Source of the DNA: Nymphaea colorata
Lineage: Eukaryota; Streptophyta; Magnoliopsida; Nymphaeales; Nymphaeaceae
Assembly: GCF_008831285.2 (NCBI RefSeq)
Contig: NC_045139.1
Coordinates: 34,941,706-35,005,705 of the forward strand
Reading direction: 5' to 3'
Length of the DNA stretch: 64,000 nucleotides
The stretch's first letter is position 1. Each line of letters opens with the position of its first letter. A model generated the notes under the pieces. It did no database searches and had not been told where the DNA came from. It saw only the letters and a program-made list of their open reading frames with translations. Positions 36,495 through 46,640 of this stretch are shown piece by piece. A program made the position numbers and the translations under genes.

Positions 36495-37387
36495 ACTCAC
36501 ACACACAGAGGCACACACACACACACAAATCGCTCAAAGACTGATCAGTTGATCAGAATGAAAGCGTTTCACTCTGCACATTGACTTCAGAAATTTTCAG
36601 GGAGTGGTCTTCCTTGCAGGAACGCCTTGAAAAGCACAAGGGCCCTCTGTGGCTGTGAGAAAGGAGCTAGATGAGAAGCTCCTCTGATGGTCGCAAACGA
36701 TAAGATATCCCCATAGACCTGCGTCCACCCACCAACCTGCCAAAAGAAGGAAAAGGCCAGCTAGAGATATCAAGGATCCTACATTTGAAGCATAAGACCA
36801 TAAACCAACAGTAACTCCTTTCTTTTTTCTTTCAGAATAAAAAACCATGGTCTCACTAAAAACAAATCGAGATAAGGAGAAACAGATTGCCAATTGGTTT
36901 TGGCGGTTCTGAGCTAAAGAGAAGAGGAGAGAACGCTATCCTCACTAAAAACAAAATGAGATGAGGGAGAAGCAAAACAATGATTTGCCAATTTAACACT
37001 GCTGTAGATCAAAGTGACGCTCGTTACCTGTTTCCCTGCAAAGCAGACACTGTAAGGAACAGTTGTATTGAGTCCTAAACGAGCAGCTAATCCATGAATC
37101 TGAGTTCGGCTTCCTGTCAGAGGAATCACTGAATCCTGGTCTCCACTGCATCAACATTAAGATGGATCGACAGTATGAGACAGCTGCCCTTGATTTTCTT
37201 TTTCAAAAACTTGTTTGCCTAAGCTGTATTTAGAAAATGACTATACCCAACAATGGAATGGCCGTTGGGTGGCTTGGCAGTTGGAACACTCTGCAAGCAT
37301 TCCATGATTCTACCCTAAAGGTTCTAGTAGATTCATGGAACACTAGAACTAAGTGCCAAATATGAAATCTTTACAAAGTTTTACAAA

Positions 37388-37540
37388 GTTTTTTTATTTG
37401 TCAAACGACCCCACAGGGTTCTAGGAGGCAGGAAAGGACCTAACCTTATGCCTTTCTTACAATAATTACCCTCCCTAGAAATTGAACCCGTGATTTTTCA
37501 ACTGGCAGTGCCAGTACTTGACCACGTCTTTATCTATTTA
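37388..37540 (-). mobile_element. Probable tRNA-derived SINE (copy in segment A)
   Basis: Read on the minus strand it has TGGTCAAGTACTGGCA, like a tRNA A-box region, and ACGGGTTCAATTTCTAGG, like a B box (GGTTCAANNC), with spacing near that of RNA polymerase III promoters. A ~100-bp tail ending in T/A-rich sequence follows. The same block occurs in segment B (61203-61355), so insertion predates the duplication. No clear target-site duplication was seen. Confidence 0.45.
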
Positions 37541-39608
37541 CACCTATCTGAAGTGAAGCAACAGAATCTACACGGAGAAAGATACTGCAGATAGAGGAAA
37601 TTAACCAATAAACCAGGACTAGGATGCCAGACTTCACAATGGAACCAAGAAGAGAGATAGTGGGGATCGCCAGATCAAGCATGTTGTAGTCCAGGATGCT
37701 GAAAGAAATGCAAATTATTAGAAGTTGTTGCTAATTATGGAACAATAAAATTCTTGTACATGTTTTACCCTTTCCACAATCAAACTTCCGCTGGTAATCT
37801 GCGTAGGAACAGCAAATTCGCACTTATTGTAATGTTGTGACTAGCTTTTAGGGATACTTAAACAGGTAAATATATTTTTGATGTTTCACATCCTCCCACG
37901 GAAATGGCACTCGCTGGGAGCAAATACAAGTTATGAAAGATCATAAAAGTAGTTTCCTTTCTCTGTTCTTTCATTTTGGTCTTTGTATGCTGAAAGAAGC
38001 AATAAATTGGTACCTATGTATGTCAAATTATGAAAGGAATCTCTATTACAGCTTTTGATGTGAAAATCAGGATGTTTGCCACGACACTGGGAAAGATCAA
38101 CCTCCAGTGCCATGAATTAGAGGAAAAAAGTAAGGTTTCGAAATCGAAGGCAAAGTTAAGAAGAAAAATCACAACCTGCTGCATACTTGCCACTTGGAGA
38201 CTCCCACTAGTCGAGCGTGTAGAGCCCTCTGAACATCCTTCCTGTTGAAATAGTTAACGGTTTCATCTTCAACACACACGTCTATCTTCCCTGTCATTTG
38301 CTGCAATGGGAAATGGGCAGGAACCACCATGAATACAAAATGAAGGAAAAACAAGGGTCGAACGCTAGGAGTCTCTGGCTCACCATGGGACTCAGAACTA
38401 GAGATTGCATCTTTTGAGATGAGATGCAGACGTCTAGAGTGACATCATACCCGTCCACGAATTTGCTCATCTCGCTCACCACGGTGCTCATAACTAGGAC
38501 ACAGATGGACGATACGTTTCCACTGTAATACTCGCTTACGTATCGGGGATAGGTGCAGTTCCGTGAGAAAATTCTGTATGTAGAATCAGATATCAGTCCA
38601 TGAGACCATAAGAACTCTGCCTTCGAGTTGAAGTCAATATAGAACTCCAAAAGTGGATTGCCCAACTGCCAATTGAACAAAGAGAAGAAAGTCCGATGCA
38701 GAATGTTATGTATTGAACCAGTGATAGATACAGCATGAATTGAAGCTCTTTCATGTGCCTTTTTGGAAGAGGAAGATGTTGGGATTTCTCCCCATAACGC
38801 ATATACAAAACCAAACGTATACACCCTAAACAAGATCATGCTCACCCTAAACTGAATCCATCTGATCTGGTGCACGGAAAGATCGCAGCAGGGTCATCCA
38901 GGGTACGTGCGGCGCGCTTGAGGTCTCTCTCAGATGGAGAAGAGGAAAACCCTAGAAACCAATGTTTCAGGCAACCCTTGCACGACCCCAGGGACCACTA
39001 CCATTTTATAATAAGGACAATTACGGATTCCACCCATCAAAAAGTCCGTAATTCCGTACCGGTATCTATACATTTCAAAATTACCCCATACCATCTAAAA
39101 TGACGTAATATCTCGAAATGCAATCACTTAAGCGGATATTTACATTAAGACAGCCATAATGTCTGAAATTCCTTATAGACATATGTCGGCCCACCAAATG
39201 ATCTTACAATCTCCCACTTGGGCCAAATATGTCTTTATACATTTAGACATTACATAAAACCTTAGGAGCTCATAATTGCTAGCTTATAAACGTCATTTTC
39301 ACCAATCTCTTCCATGACCATATCAACATAGAACCAAAGCGGCTTTCGCTATAATAAAATTAGCTAAACCTTCAATGATCACAAATGTTAACATAATCAA
39401 TGACATAGATCTGATATGGATGTATAGCATGAGAATTACATGTAATGTGATTACAACATGTCTATTGTCAACTGGTCCAACTTTAAAACCTTATGGAGAT
39501 CAAAACCTAACACATAAACACAGAATGAAACCAAACAACTTTAAACTTTATTCTGCAGAAAACTGAATATGTGTCCATACATAAGAGCAAACAAAATACA
39601 AACTCCCA

Positions 39609-40570
39609 CTAAACCAACACATCATCCAAGGATAACACCCCCATATGAACAACATGTTCGTGAAAGACCTTATGTGTTAAACCCTTGGTAAGCGGATCCG
39701 CAATCATAGAGTTTGTCCCAATATGCTCTAAAGACACCTGACCATTCTGTATCCCCTCTTTAACAGCCCAAAAACTTAATGTCGATGTGCTTCGACTTTG
39801 ACAAACTGTGGTTGTTATAAGAGTACATGACTGCTGAATTATTGTCACACAACAACCTTAGTGGTCTTTCTATACCATACATAATGTGCAGCTTCGTGAC
39901 AAAATTCTGCAATCATAAAACCTGATTGAATGCCATTATCTTGGCACCCAGCAAAGTCAGAATCTGAATACCTAATGATCTCCCACTGGTCTGACTTCCT
40001 GTATGTGAGCATAAAATCTTATGTTCTTTTTAAGTACCTCAAAACTCTTTTGGCTGCTTTCCAATGACCCATACCAAGATCACTTAAGTATCTGCCTAAC
40101 ATTCCAATGATAAATGCAATATCCAAACGAGTAGAAACTTGAACATACATAAGGCTTCCCACAACAGACAAATAGGGAATCATTTCCATTTCTTTAGATT
40201 CGATTTTACTTTTAGGGCACTGTTTGAGACTAAACTTGTCTCCATTAGCAACTGGAGTCTTTCATGGTTTACAATCCTTCATGTCATATCGCTGAAGCAC
40301 CTTATCAATGTAGGCCTTTTGTGATGATCTAAGAATACCCCAAGAACGATCTCGAAATATTTGGATGCCCAATACAAAAGATGCACAACCAAGATCCTTC
40401 ATGTCAAACTTTGTTGACTAAAAATCTTAGTTTCATGCAATATGCCAACATCATTACTTGCCAACAATATATCATCGACATATAAAACCAGAAAGATAAA
40501 TTTGCCCCTACTGAACTTTTGGTATACACATTCATCAACCATATTAATTTCGAAACCAAATGAAACTATA
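39609..40570 (-). pseudogene. Copia RT and RNase H remnants of the 38777-44717 element
   Basis: On the minus strand a reverse-transcriptase piece keeps the catalytic YVDD codons at 40471-40482 inside FLVLYVDDILLASND. Broken frames follow, and then an RNase H C-terminus (39609-39848) including GTNSMIADPLTKGLTHKVF. Between here and gag (40570-41343) only about 0.8 kb remains, with no integrase motifs and many stops. Most of protease-integrase and the first part of RT have therefore been lost or eroded. It cannot encode a working polymerase. Confidence 0.8.
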
Positions 40571-41342
40571 ACTTGATGAAGTTTGTAATACCATTGACTG
40601 GAAAACTTGTTTTAGTCCATATATGGATTTCCTTAGTGACACCTCTACTTAATTTTCTTGAGGTTGTTGAGTTTGTTCTTCAGTATAGAGATCGACATCA
40701 TTGCATTCTTCTGAATAGAGTGGACTCAGGTCCCTCTTCAAAAGCAATGTTTATAACCTGATCACCTCCCAAACTCAATATCCTCAAAGAAATGGGCGTT
40801 TCTCTTTCAAAGAAAGACTTACTAAATGGATTAAATAAAACTTATAACCCCTTAATGTTTGTTCATTTTCCCTTTATACATTCAGTGCAGACATTAAAGT
40901 TTGCAAAATCAAGGGACTCAAGAATTCATTTTGACATAAGCCTTTATATTCTATTTTCAGAGATATGTCCTAAGCGCCAATGTCATAACATAGCAGAATT
41001 CTCTTTGGCTAATTTTCTTTTAGTACCACTAAACGTAACATGCAAGGTTTCATTATATGAAGCAACCGTATCAAGCAAATAAAGGTTATCGCTACTAAAC
41101 AAAGAACCAGTGGAATTCAAATTTGAATGCAGAAACTACTTAAATTTATTTCCTCCAAATGAACAATAATAACCAAATTTGTTCAGTAACGAAATAACAA
41201 CCAAATTCCGTCTAAAAGGCGGTATTACATAAGTTTCTATCAAATTCAAATAACAACCAGTCTTTAACAATAACTCAAAAAATCTGCTATGGCTTCAATC
41301 TTCGCCTTCATGTCATCGCCCTCATAGATGAATCTTTCAGCA

Positions 41343-42299
41343 TCAATTGGCGTCCGACAATTTAGGCAGCCCTGCATAGAAAACACTTATGTGAGTAGTA
41401 GCAACCGAATCTACCCACAAGTGCCTTGGTACTGAAATTAAATTAACCTCAGAACAAACCAAAGTAAGAATCGTACATTTCTTTTCACGCCATGCGTGAT
41501 ACTTAGTACAATCCTTCTTCATATGACCTTCATCTTTGCAAAAGAAGCAGCTTGATTTGCCTTCCTTATACTTCTCTTGTTTCTTGATGGATGCGTGATC
41601 AACTGCAACTTTCTTAATAGTCTTTCTTTTCTTACTTTTAGGCGTAGTAGTGTCATGCTTCAATCTCTCCTCTTCTTCCACACAGTGCGAAATGAGCTCA
41701 TTAAGAGTCCATTTCTTCTTCTGACAATTATAACTAACTTTAAACTGTCCAAACTGTGGTGGAAGAGAAAGAAGAACCATATGCACTATAAAGTCTTCAG
41801 GTAACCTCAGACCTAGTGCTTGTAATTTTGAAGCAAGATGAGACATTTTCATAATGTGCTCCCGTATGTTCTCCTTACTTTTATATTTCAGCGTCACAAG
41901 TTTACTCAAAAGAGTGCTTGTTTCAGCCTTTTCATTTTTAGCAAAACGTTTTTCAATCTCTTCAAGGAACGCCTTGGCACTAGCCTTTTCAGTAATAGAG
42001 CCCCTAAAACTTTCTGGGATTGATCTCTTCATGATCATTAGACACATGCGGTTTGAGCGTTCCCACCATTCAAAGTACCGCTTGTCCTCATGGGAACTTT
42101 GATCTGTTGGATGAGGTGGGCACGACTCCCTAAATGCAAGGTCAAGATCCATACAACCCAGAACAATTATGACAGTTTCTTTCCAGTCCTTAAAATTCGA
42201 ACCATTTAACTCAGGAACAGTACTCAAATTTGCAGATATCATAGAAGCAGAACTCACTGTACAAAGAACAACAAAAATACCAAACATGCTCACAATCAA
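41343..42299 (-). CDS. gag: Copia Gag with CCHC zinc knuckle, running into protease start
   Basis: A 318-codon open frame. Residues from about 20 (MISANLSTVPELNGSNFKDW) match the start of copia-type Gag. It continues through the conserved Gag middle (AKNEKAETSTLLSKLVTLKY, then REHIMKMSHLASKLQ) to a CCHC knuckle, CFFCKDEGHMKKDC, near residue 250. It ends with LWVDSVATTHIS, the protease active-site region in which the usual DSGA is changed to DSVA. Known role: particle coat protein that packages element RNA. The likely start is the internal Met at about residue 20, since the first residues look like leader translation. Gag is open while pol is ruined, so the element could persist only by using another element's enzymes. 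Confidence 0.85.
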   Translation of the reverse strand: MIVSMFGIFVVLCTVSSASMISANLSTVPELNGSNFKDWKETVIIVLGCMDLDLAFRESCPPHPTDQSSHEDKRYFEWWERSNRMCLMIMKRSIPESFRGSITEKASAKAFLEEIEKRFAKNEKAETSTLLSKLVTLKYKSKENIREHIMKMSHLASKLQALGLRLPEDFIVHMVLLSLPPQFGQFKVSYNCQKKKWTLNELISHCVEEEERLKHDTTTPKSKKRKTIKKVAVDHASIKKQEKYKEGKSSCFFCKDEGHMKKDCTKYHAWREKKCTILTLVCSEVNLISVPRHLWVDSVATTHISVFYAGLPKLSDAN

Positions 42300-42992
42300 T
42301 ACATGTACAAAGATGAAACAACAAATATAAATGAATTTAAATACAATGGCTTAAATCTCATCACAAGGTACCGGTGCAACGTTAATATCCAATCTTTGGA
42401 TTGAAATACTAACTGCAAGTGGTATTCTTGGTCAACAATGAATATAAATAATTAACTCTGTCAAACAACGAGCCTATCTTTGGATTGACTCGCTATTCAC
42501 ATGGAAACCTGAAAAATTATCACATATTCATTGCCCTGTATACTTAAACCTGACCGAACAACAATCCTCATTTGGGTTTATTATTGCCCGCATGGATCAA
42601 GTATACTATCATCTAATGTTCAAAACAAGCAAATTCGTACAATAGAGGTCATTTTGGCGACATAAAGTACAAACGTACTCATTTCAAACAATAGACATGG
42701 CTAAAGATTAAATTCATAATCCAAATATTCATCTAAAGTACACCCACAAATTTAAAAACATGCAAAACATGATACATGAATTAAAATTTACATACAATTT
42801 TGCCCAACATTAAATCCAAAACCAAATGATTCAATGATATGTGCCCAAAAGAGTCCAAAATTTTCTAAACCGATACCATAATTGTGCTTAAGTGGGTCAA
42901 GAACTACTGAATCGGCCTTAAAGTGGCCCTTACCGATCTTAAACCGCAACTATAGCACCCACATGCCCCTAAATAGGGCTGAAACAGTCTAA

Positions 42993-43445
42993 AAAATTGG
43001 ACGAACCGGTCAAAATAGACCGTATCGGTTCTGAAAACCCACTGAACCGGTTTGAAAATGACTTAAATCGATTCTAAAACTGAATAAACCGGTCTGAAAT
43101 GCCCTGAATCGGTCTGAAAATCAACTGAACCGGTTTGAATACAACTGAACCGTTCTGAAAAGGATCCGAATCGGTTTTAAAATTGAATGAACCGGTCCCA
43201 AAATGGTCCGAATCGGGTTTAAAAGGTCCGAACCGGTCTCAAAAACAACTGAACCGGTCCAGAAAAGATCTGAATCGGTCCCCAAAAGGTCCCAAACGGT
43301 CTGAATCGGACCGAATCGGTTCTGAATCAGATTGAACCGGTCTGAAACCGAATAAACCGGTTCGAGTCTTTTCCAAAACCGGTTTGACAATAATGAACCG
43401 TTTCTTAAAAAGTTAAACCATGTTTCCAAAACCGGTCCGAAAAAT
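42993..43445. repeat. ~20-bp degenerate minisatellite in the element's leader
   Basis: About 20-22 consecutive units fit the pattern ACTGAACCGGTCTGAAAA, with 20- to 21-bp spacing. The core ACCGGT alternates with ATCGGT. Units drift in sequence but keep their phase. It lies between the primer-binding site and gag of the LTR element. Because 20 is not a multiple of three, the ORFs crossing it are not conserved protein repeats. Confidence 0.85.
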
Positions 43446-44230
43446 TAAACGAAGGGGCTCGGCCGCGAGGCGGCAAATTTTTTTTTTTTTTTTTAAATCA
43501 CGATGGATCCGGATCGGGTCTGTTAGGACCCGACCCGATCCGACACAGCTCGACCGCCCGAGCGTCGCGGGCGTCGCCTCCACCGCTCGCCTGCCGAACG
43601 GCAGGCGGGCAATGGTCATCCACCGGCAGGCCACCCAACTTCGTGGGTGGCCGCCGGCAGGCGCCGCCTGGACGGCCGGCCGTCTCCTACCGAAAACCGG
43701 CCGTTTCCGACCGGTTTTCACCTTCTGATTTCCGCCCCTTTTCCTGGATTTGGCCGGTTGCTGAAGCGGCGAGGAGGCCACCGGTGGGTCGCTGGTGACT
43801 GTGGGTGGATGGCGGCGGGTCGCACGGGCCCGTCCGGCGACAGCTGAGTCGCCGGCGGTCGCCCTCTGCCGACCATCACCTCTCCCTGCCTTCGCCTTTT
43901 CCCTTCCTCTTGTTTTCTTCTTTCATGGCTGCGAAGGAGACGCCGAGGGCACCGACAGGCCACCCACGGCGTGGGTGGCCGCAGGCAGCGACTCGCCCCA
44001 ACGGCCGGAGGCCCGCCATCGCCCAACGGCGACAGACGCCCCCGATCCTGTCGTCCCCTTCTACGATCCTCCTCATGGCTGCAACGGAAGCCCGACGGCT
44101 TCCGTCGCACGCCCTCAACACAATTTTTTTTTTTTTGAAAACAATACTTGCAGCCGAAGAACAGGGAAGAACCCAACGGGAAGACGCACAAAATCATCCA
44201 AAAATTCAACGATTTAATGAAGAACATAGA
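43446..44230 (-). other. GC-rich leader with paired hairpins, then primer-binding site
   Basis: Strikingly G+C-rich against the A/T-rich surroundings. Two inverted repeats built on GGCCACCCA and TGGGTGGCC lie at 43629-43652 (6-nt loop, extended by CGGC/GCCG) and 43958-43980 (3-nt loop). Homopolymer A/T tracts occur at 43480-43495 and 44122-44136. Frames of 100-190 codons exist on both strands, but their Arg/Pro/Gly-rich content follows from base composition and I see no protein family. It may be captured host sequence or a structured RNA leader. Confidence 0.6.
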
Positions 44231-45866
44231 CTCTGATACCAAATGTTGGGATTTCTCCCCATAACGCATATACAAAACCAAACGTATACATCCTAAACAG
44301 GACCATGCTCATGCTAAATCATTGAAATAAACAAAACCTTAAACTGAAGCGGAAGCGTACCTGAATCCATCTGATCTGGTGCACGGGAAGATCGCAGCAG
44401 GGTCTTCTAGGGTACGTACGGCGCGCTTGAGGTCTCTCTCAGATGGGGAAGAGAAAAACCCTAGAAACCAATGTTTTAGGCAACCCTTGCACGACCCCAG
44501 GGACCACTACGATTTTATAATAAGGACAATTACAGATTCCACCCATCAAAAAGTCCGTAATTCCGTACCGGTATCTATACATTTCAAAATTACCCCATAC
44601 AATCTAAAATGACGTAATATCCCGAAATGCAATTACTTAAGCGGATATTTACATTAAGACAGCCATAATGTCTGAAATTTCTTATAGACATATGTCGGCC
44701 CACCAAATGATCTTACAGAAGAGACCCAGTTTTTGCAAAAGCTTGCAAGTGATTAGGTAGTCAATAATGATAAAGGCAAACTCCATAGTATCAAATTAAA
44801 GAATGCTTCCTTAATTTGAAACTCACAGCAATTCCTTTAAGGTTGAACTCTTTCTGCTGCTTGTTCGCTCGAATCAGGAGCTCAGCTAGCTGAGGAATAT
44901 AGTGGCCTGGCAAGAAAAACCGAACAAAAGGTGAATACAGAAGGAAGAAATTCACATCTTGAAGGCATCATCTAATTCTACCTTATAATTTCAAACTTTA
45001 TGTGGCAGACTGGTGGAGAGATGGCCTACCTGCATAGCCCTCTCCCGTAATAAAGAGGTCGCTGTTCTGGTACTCGGGGAACTTGACGAACCAACGTCGC
45101 AGAAATGCTAGATTGTCTCTTGCTGCAACGGGATTAAGAAAAACAATAATTCAGTCACAAGGATGAACTTTAACAGATAATATTAATCGCTATGCTCAAG
45201 TTCATAGACCATAAAACCAACCAATTTCCACATCTATGTGCAAATATGCCGTCCTTTTTCATATTTTTTCATCCATGAAATTAGAGGTCCAGATACTTCC
45301 TCGTTCCCAGTTATTTAAAATGCAAATGTGCTTGGAAAGAAGAAGAGATTGCTGTAAACAAGTTACATAATTCTTGCCTGTTCTCTCATCATTCATGCCT
45401 TGATAATCAGAAAATGTTTCTTGAATATGAAAACCCAACTCCTGCTGGCGTCTCCACGTACAATATGTTTGCTTCTGCAAAACATGGACATCCATATGTT
45501 AATCGAAGGACGAACTATCAAGAGAAGGTCACATAAAAGGGAAGGACAACCACAAAAGAAATTCAGACCCAAATTGTGAAATGTAACAAGAATTCCAAGG
45601 CAAATGATGAAGATCAGACCTCCATTGAACCAGATGACAAGAGGCTTAGAGGAAGGGTCAGTTTCCGCCTCAACAAAGTAGTAAAACAGAGCTCTTTCGC
45701 TCTTCCTATCCACTGTAATATATCCAGCGAACTGCTGAAAATTTACTGCCGGTTGAACCGGCAGTCGTGTCACTCTATCAGAGATTGCAGAAGAATAAAC
45801 CTCCGCTGCGAAGCTCAGGTGCGACAGAAGAGTCACCATGACCATACTTCTCCATGGTGTAGAACC

Positions 45867-46378
45867 TGTTGGGATAAAATGAGGATAGACACGAATCTAC
45901 TAAAAAAGATTCAACAACGAAGTATAGCCCAAACCGATCATGCTAGAAGCAACAAAACAACGACCAAGCAATCACAAATGCACGAGAAGATTTTTACGTG
46001 GAAAACCCCTTCAAACAATGAGGGTAAAAACCACGGGGTACTACGACCCAAACTCAATCCACTATAATCAATGATATAAGTTGTCCCACGAGGGGCTACA
46101 CAAAGCCAACCCTCCAACAATAATATATCACCAAAGCTAGATGAGAAAAACAAGAGAAAAATATCACCGATTGAATGCCCAAAATGTGGATTAGGAGGAG
46201 ATGCGTTCCGCCTCCTCGTTGGAATCGAATCTTGCTCAAGCCAAGCTCGCAACCTTCTCTTCCTAGCCTTCCTCTTCTCCTTCCTTCTCTTTTCTTCTCC
46301 TCTCTTTTTGTTGTGCAGCCACCAAGAAAGCTCAGCCACAAGAGAGCTCCTCTCTCTTTTTCCCCAAAACGGAACACT

Positions 46379-46413
<35 letters not shown>

Positions 46414-46529
46414 GAAACGTAAGAGGGATAGAGGGGGGCACCATCGGGTGCCCTCCTTTTTCTTTTCTCCGCCCGTCACTTAAGTGACGGGCTGGATCGG
46501 GTCCACTTGAGGCTGGACCCGACCCAACA
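45867..46529 (-). mobile_element. Solo LTR at the start of SCPL copy A
   Basis: A 663-bp insertion starts TGTTGGGATAAAATGAGG and ends GACCCGACCCAACA, flanked by the 5-bp target duplication GAACC (45862-45866 and 46530-46534). Segment B has the uninterrupted site. It contains a TTTTTACGTGGAAAACCC word typical of copia LTRs, a (GA)n tract at 46380-46412, and no internal region, so it is the product of LTR-LTR recombination. It splits the codons just after the conserved start ATG. Orientation is tentative. Confidence 0.88.
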
Positions 46530-46640
46530 GAACCCATTACTGGCGTTGAGACTTGGGATCATGAAGGTGGCTAATTAAGTCGGACAACCATTAAATAGCC
46601 AAAGCCAAAGTAGTTATCTTTTCTAGTACGCTAATAATGT

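Larger units (their letters stand above)
38777..44717 (-). mobile_element. Ty1/copia-type LTR element with deleted pol, in SCPL copy A intron 5
   Basis: LTRs at 44244-44717 (5', 474 bp) and 38777-39208 (3', 432 bp) both start TGTTGGGATTTCTCCCC and end TGATCTTACA. A 5-bp target duplication GAAGA flanks the element (38772-38776 and 44718-44722). On the minus strand the primer-binding site TGGTATCAGAG lies at 44231-44241, next to the 5' LTR, and a purine-rich tract lies at 39209-39222. The order is leader (42300-44230), gag, then a shortened pol holding only RT/RNase H remnants. The LTRs differ by roughly one and a half dozen substitutions by eye plus a ~41-bp indel, so this is a moderately old insertion. 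It disrupts an already duplicated gene. Confidence 0.93.
36587..45857 (-). pseudogene. SCPL45-like serine carboxypeptidase, copy A (broken)
   Basis: Nine recognisable exons on the minus strand: 45845-45620 (E1), 45474-45378 (E3), 45122-45030 (E4), 44906-44827 (E5), 38665-38384 (E6), 38300-38176 (E7), 37698-37606 (E8), 37145-37028 (E9) and 36736-36587 (E10). Breaks compared with copy B: exon 2 (GPGCSS oxyanion-hole segment) is deleted between 45474 and 45620. Exon 3 is 97 nt instead of 96 (extra T near 45412), causing a frameshift. The nucleophile codon in GESYAG is GGC (Gly) at 45037-45039. A 5.9 kb LTR element occupies intron 5. A solo LTR splits the start codon region at 45867. Exons 4-10 otherwise keep frame and the Asp and His motifs, so decay is fairly recent. 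Its intron 4 acceptor is a normal AG. Confidence 0.93.
35530..46640 (-). repeat. SCPL segmental duplication, copy A (interrupted by two insertions)
   Basis: After removing the LTR element at 38777-44717 and the solo LTR at 45867-46529, this segment aligns end to end with 59405-63999. It includes SCPL 3' flank, all introns, the embedded SINE-like block and about 100 bp upstream of the start. Both copies lie in the same orientation, roughly 18-24 kb apart. Coding parts are very similar and introns moderately so, so the duplication predates both insertions. Confidence 0.9.

Noticed and set aside
37388-37540. A functional tRNA gene
   Set aside because: A-box- and B-box-like words are present, but there is no cloverleaf, anticodon stem or CCA-proximal stem; a SINE relic is the better reading.
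43718-44281. 187-codon Arg/Gly-rich frame (and overlapping plus-strand frames of 140 codons) in the LTR element leader
   Set aside because: Several long frames overlap on both strands in a G+C-rich block, as expected from composition; the frame begins inside the LTR and shows no motif.
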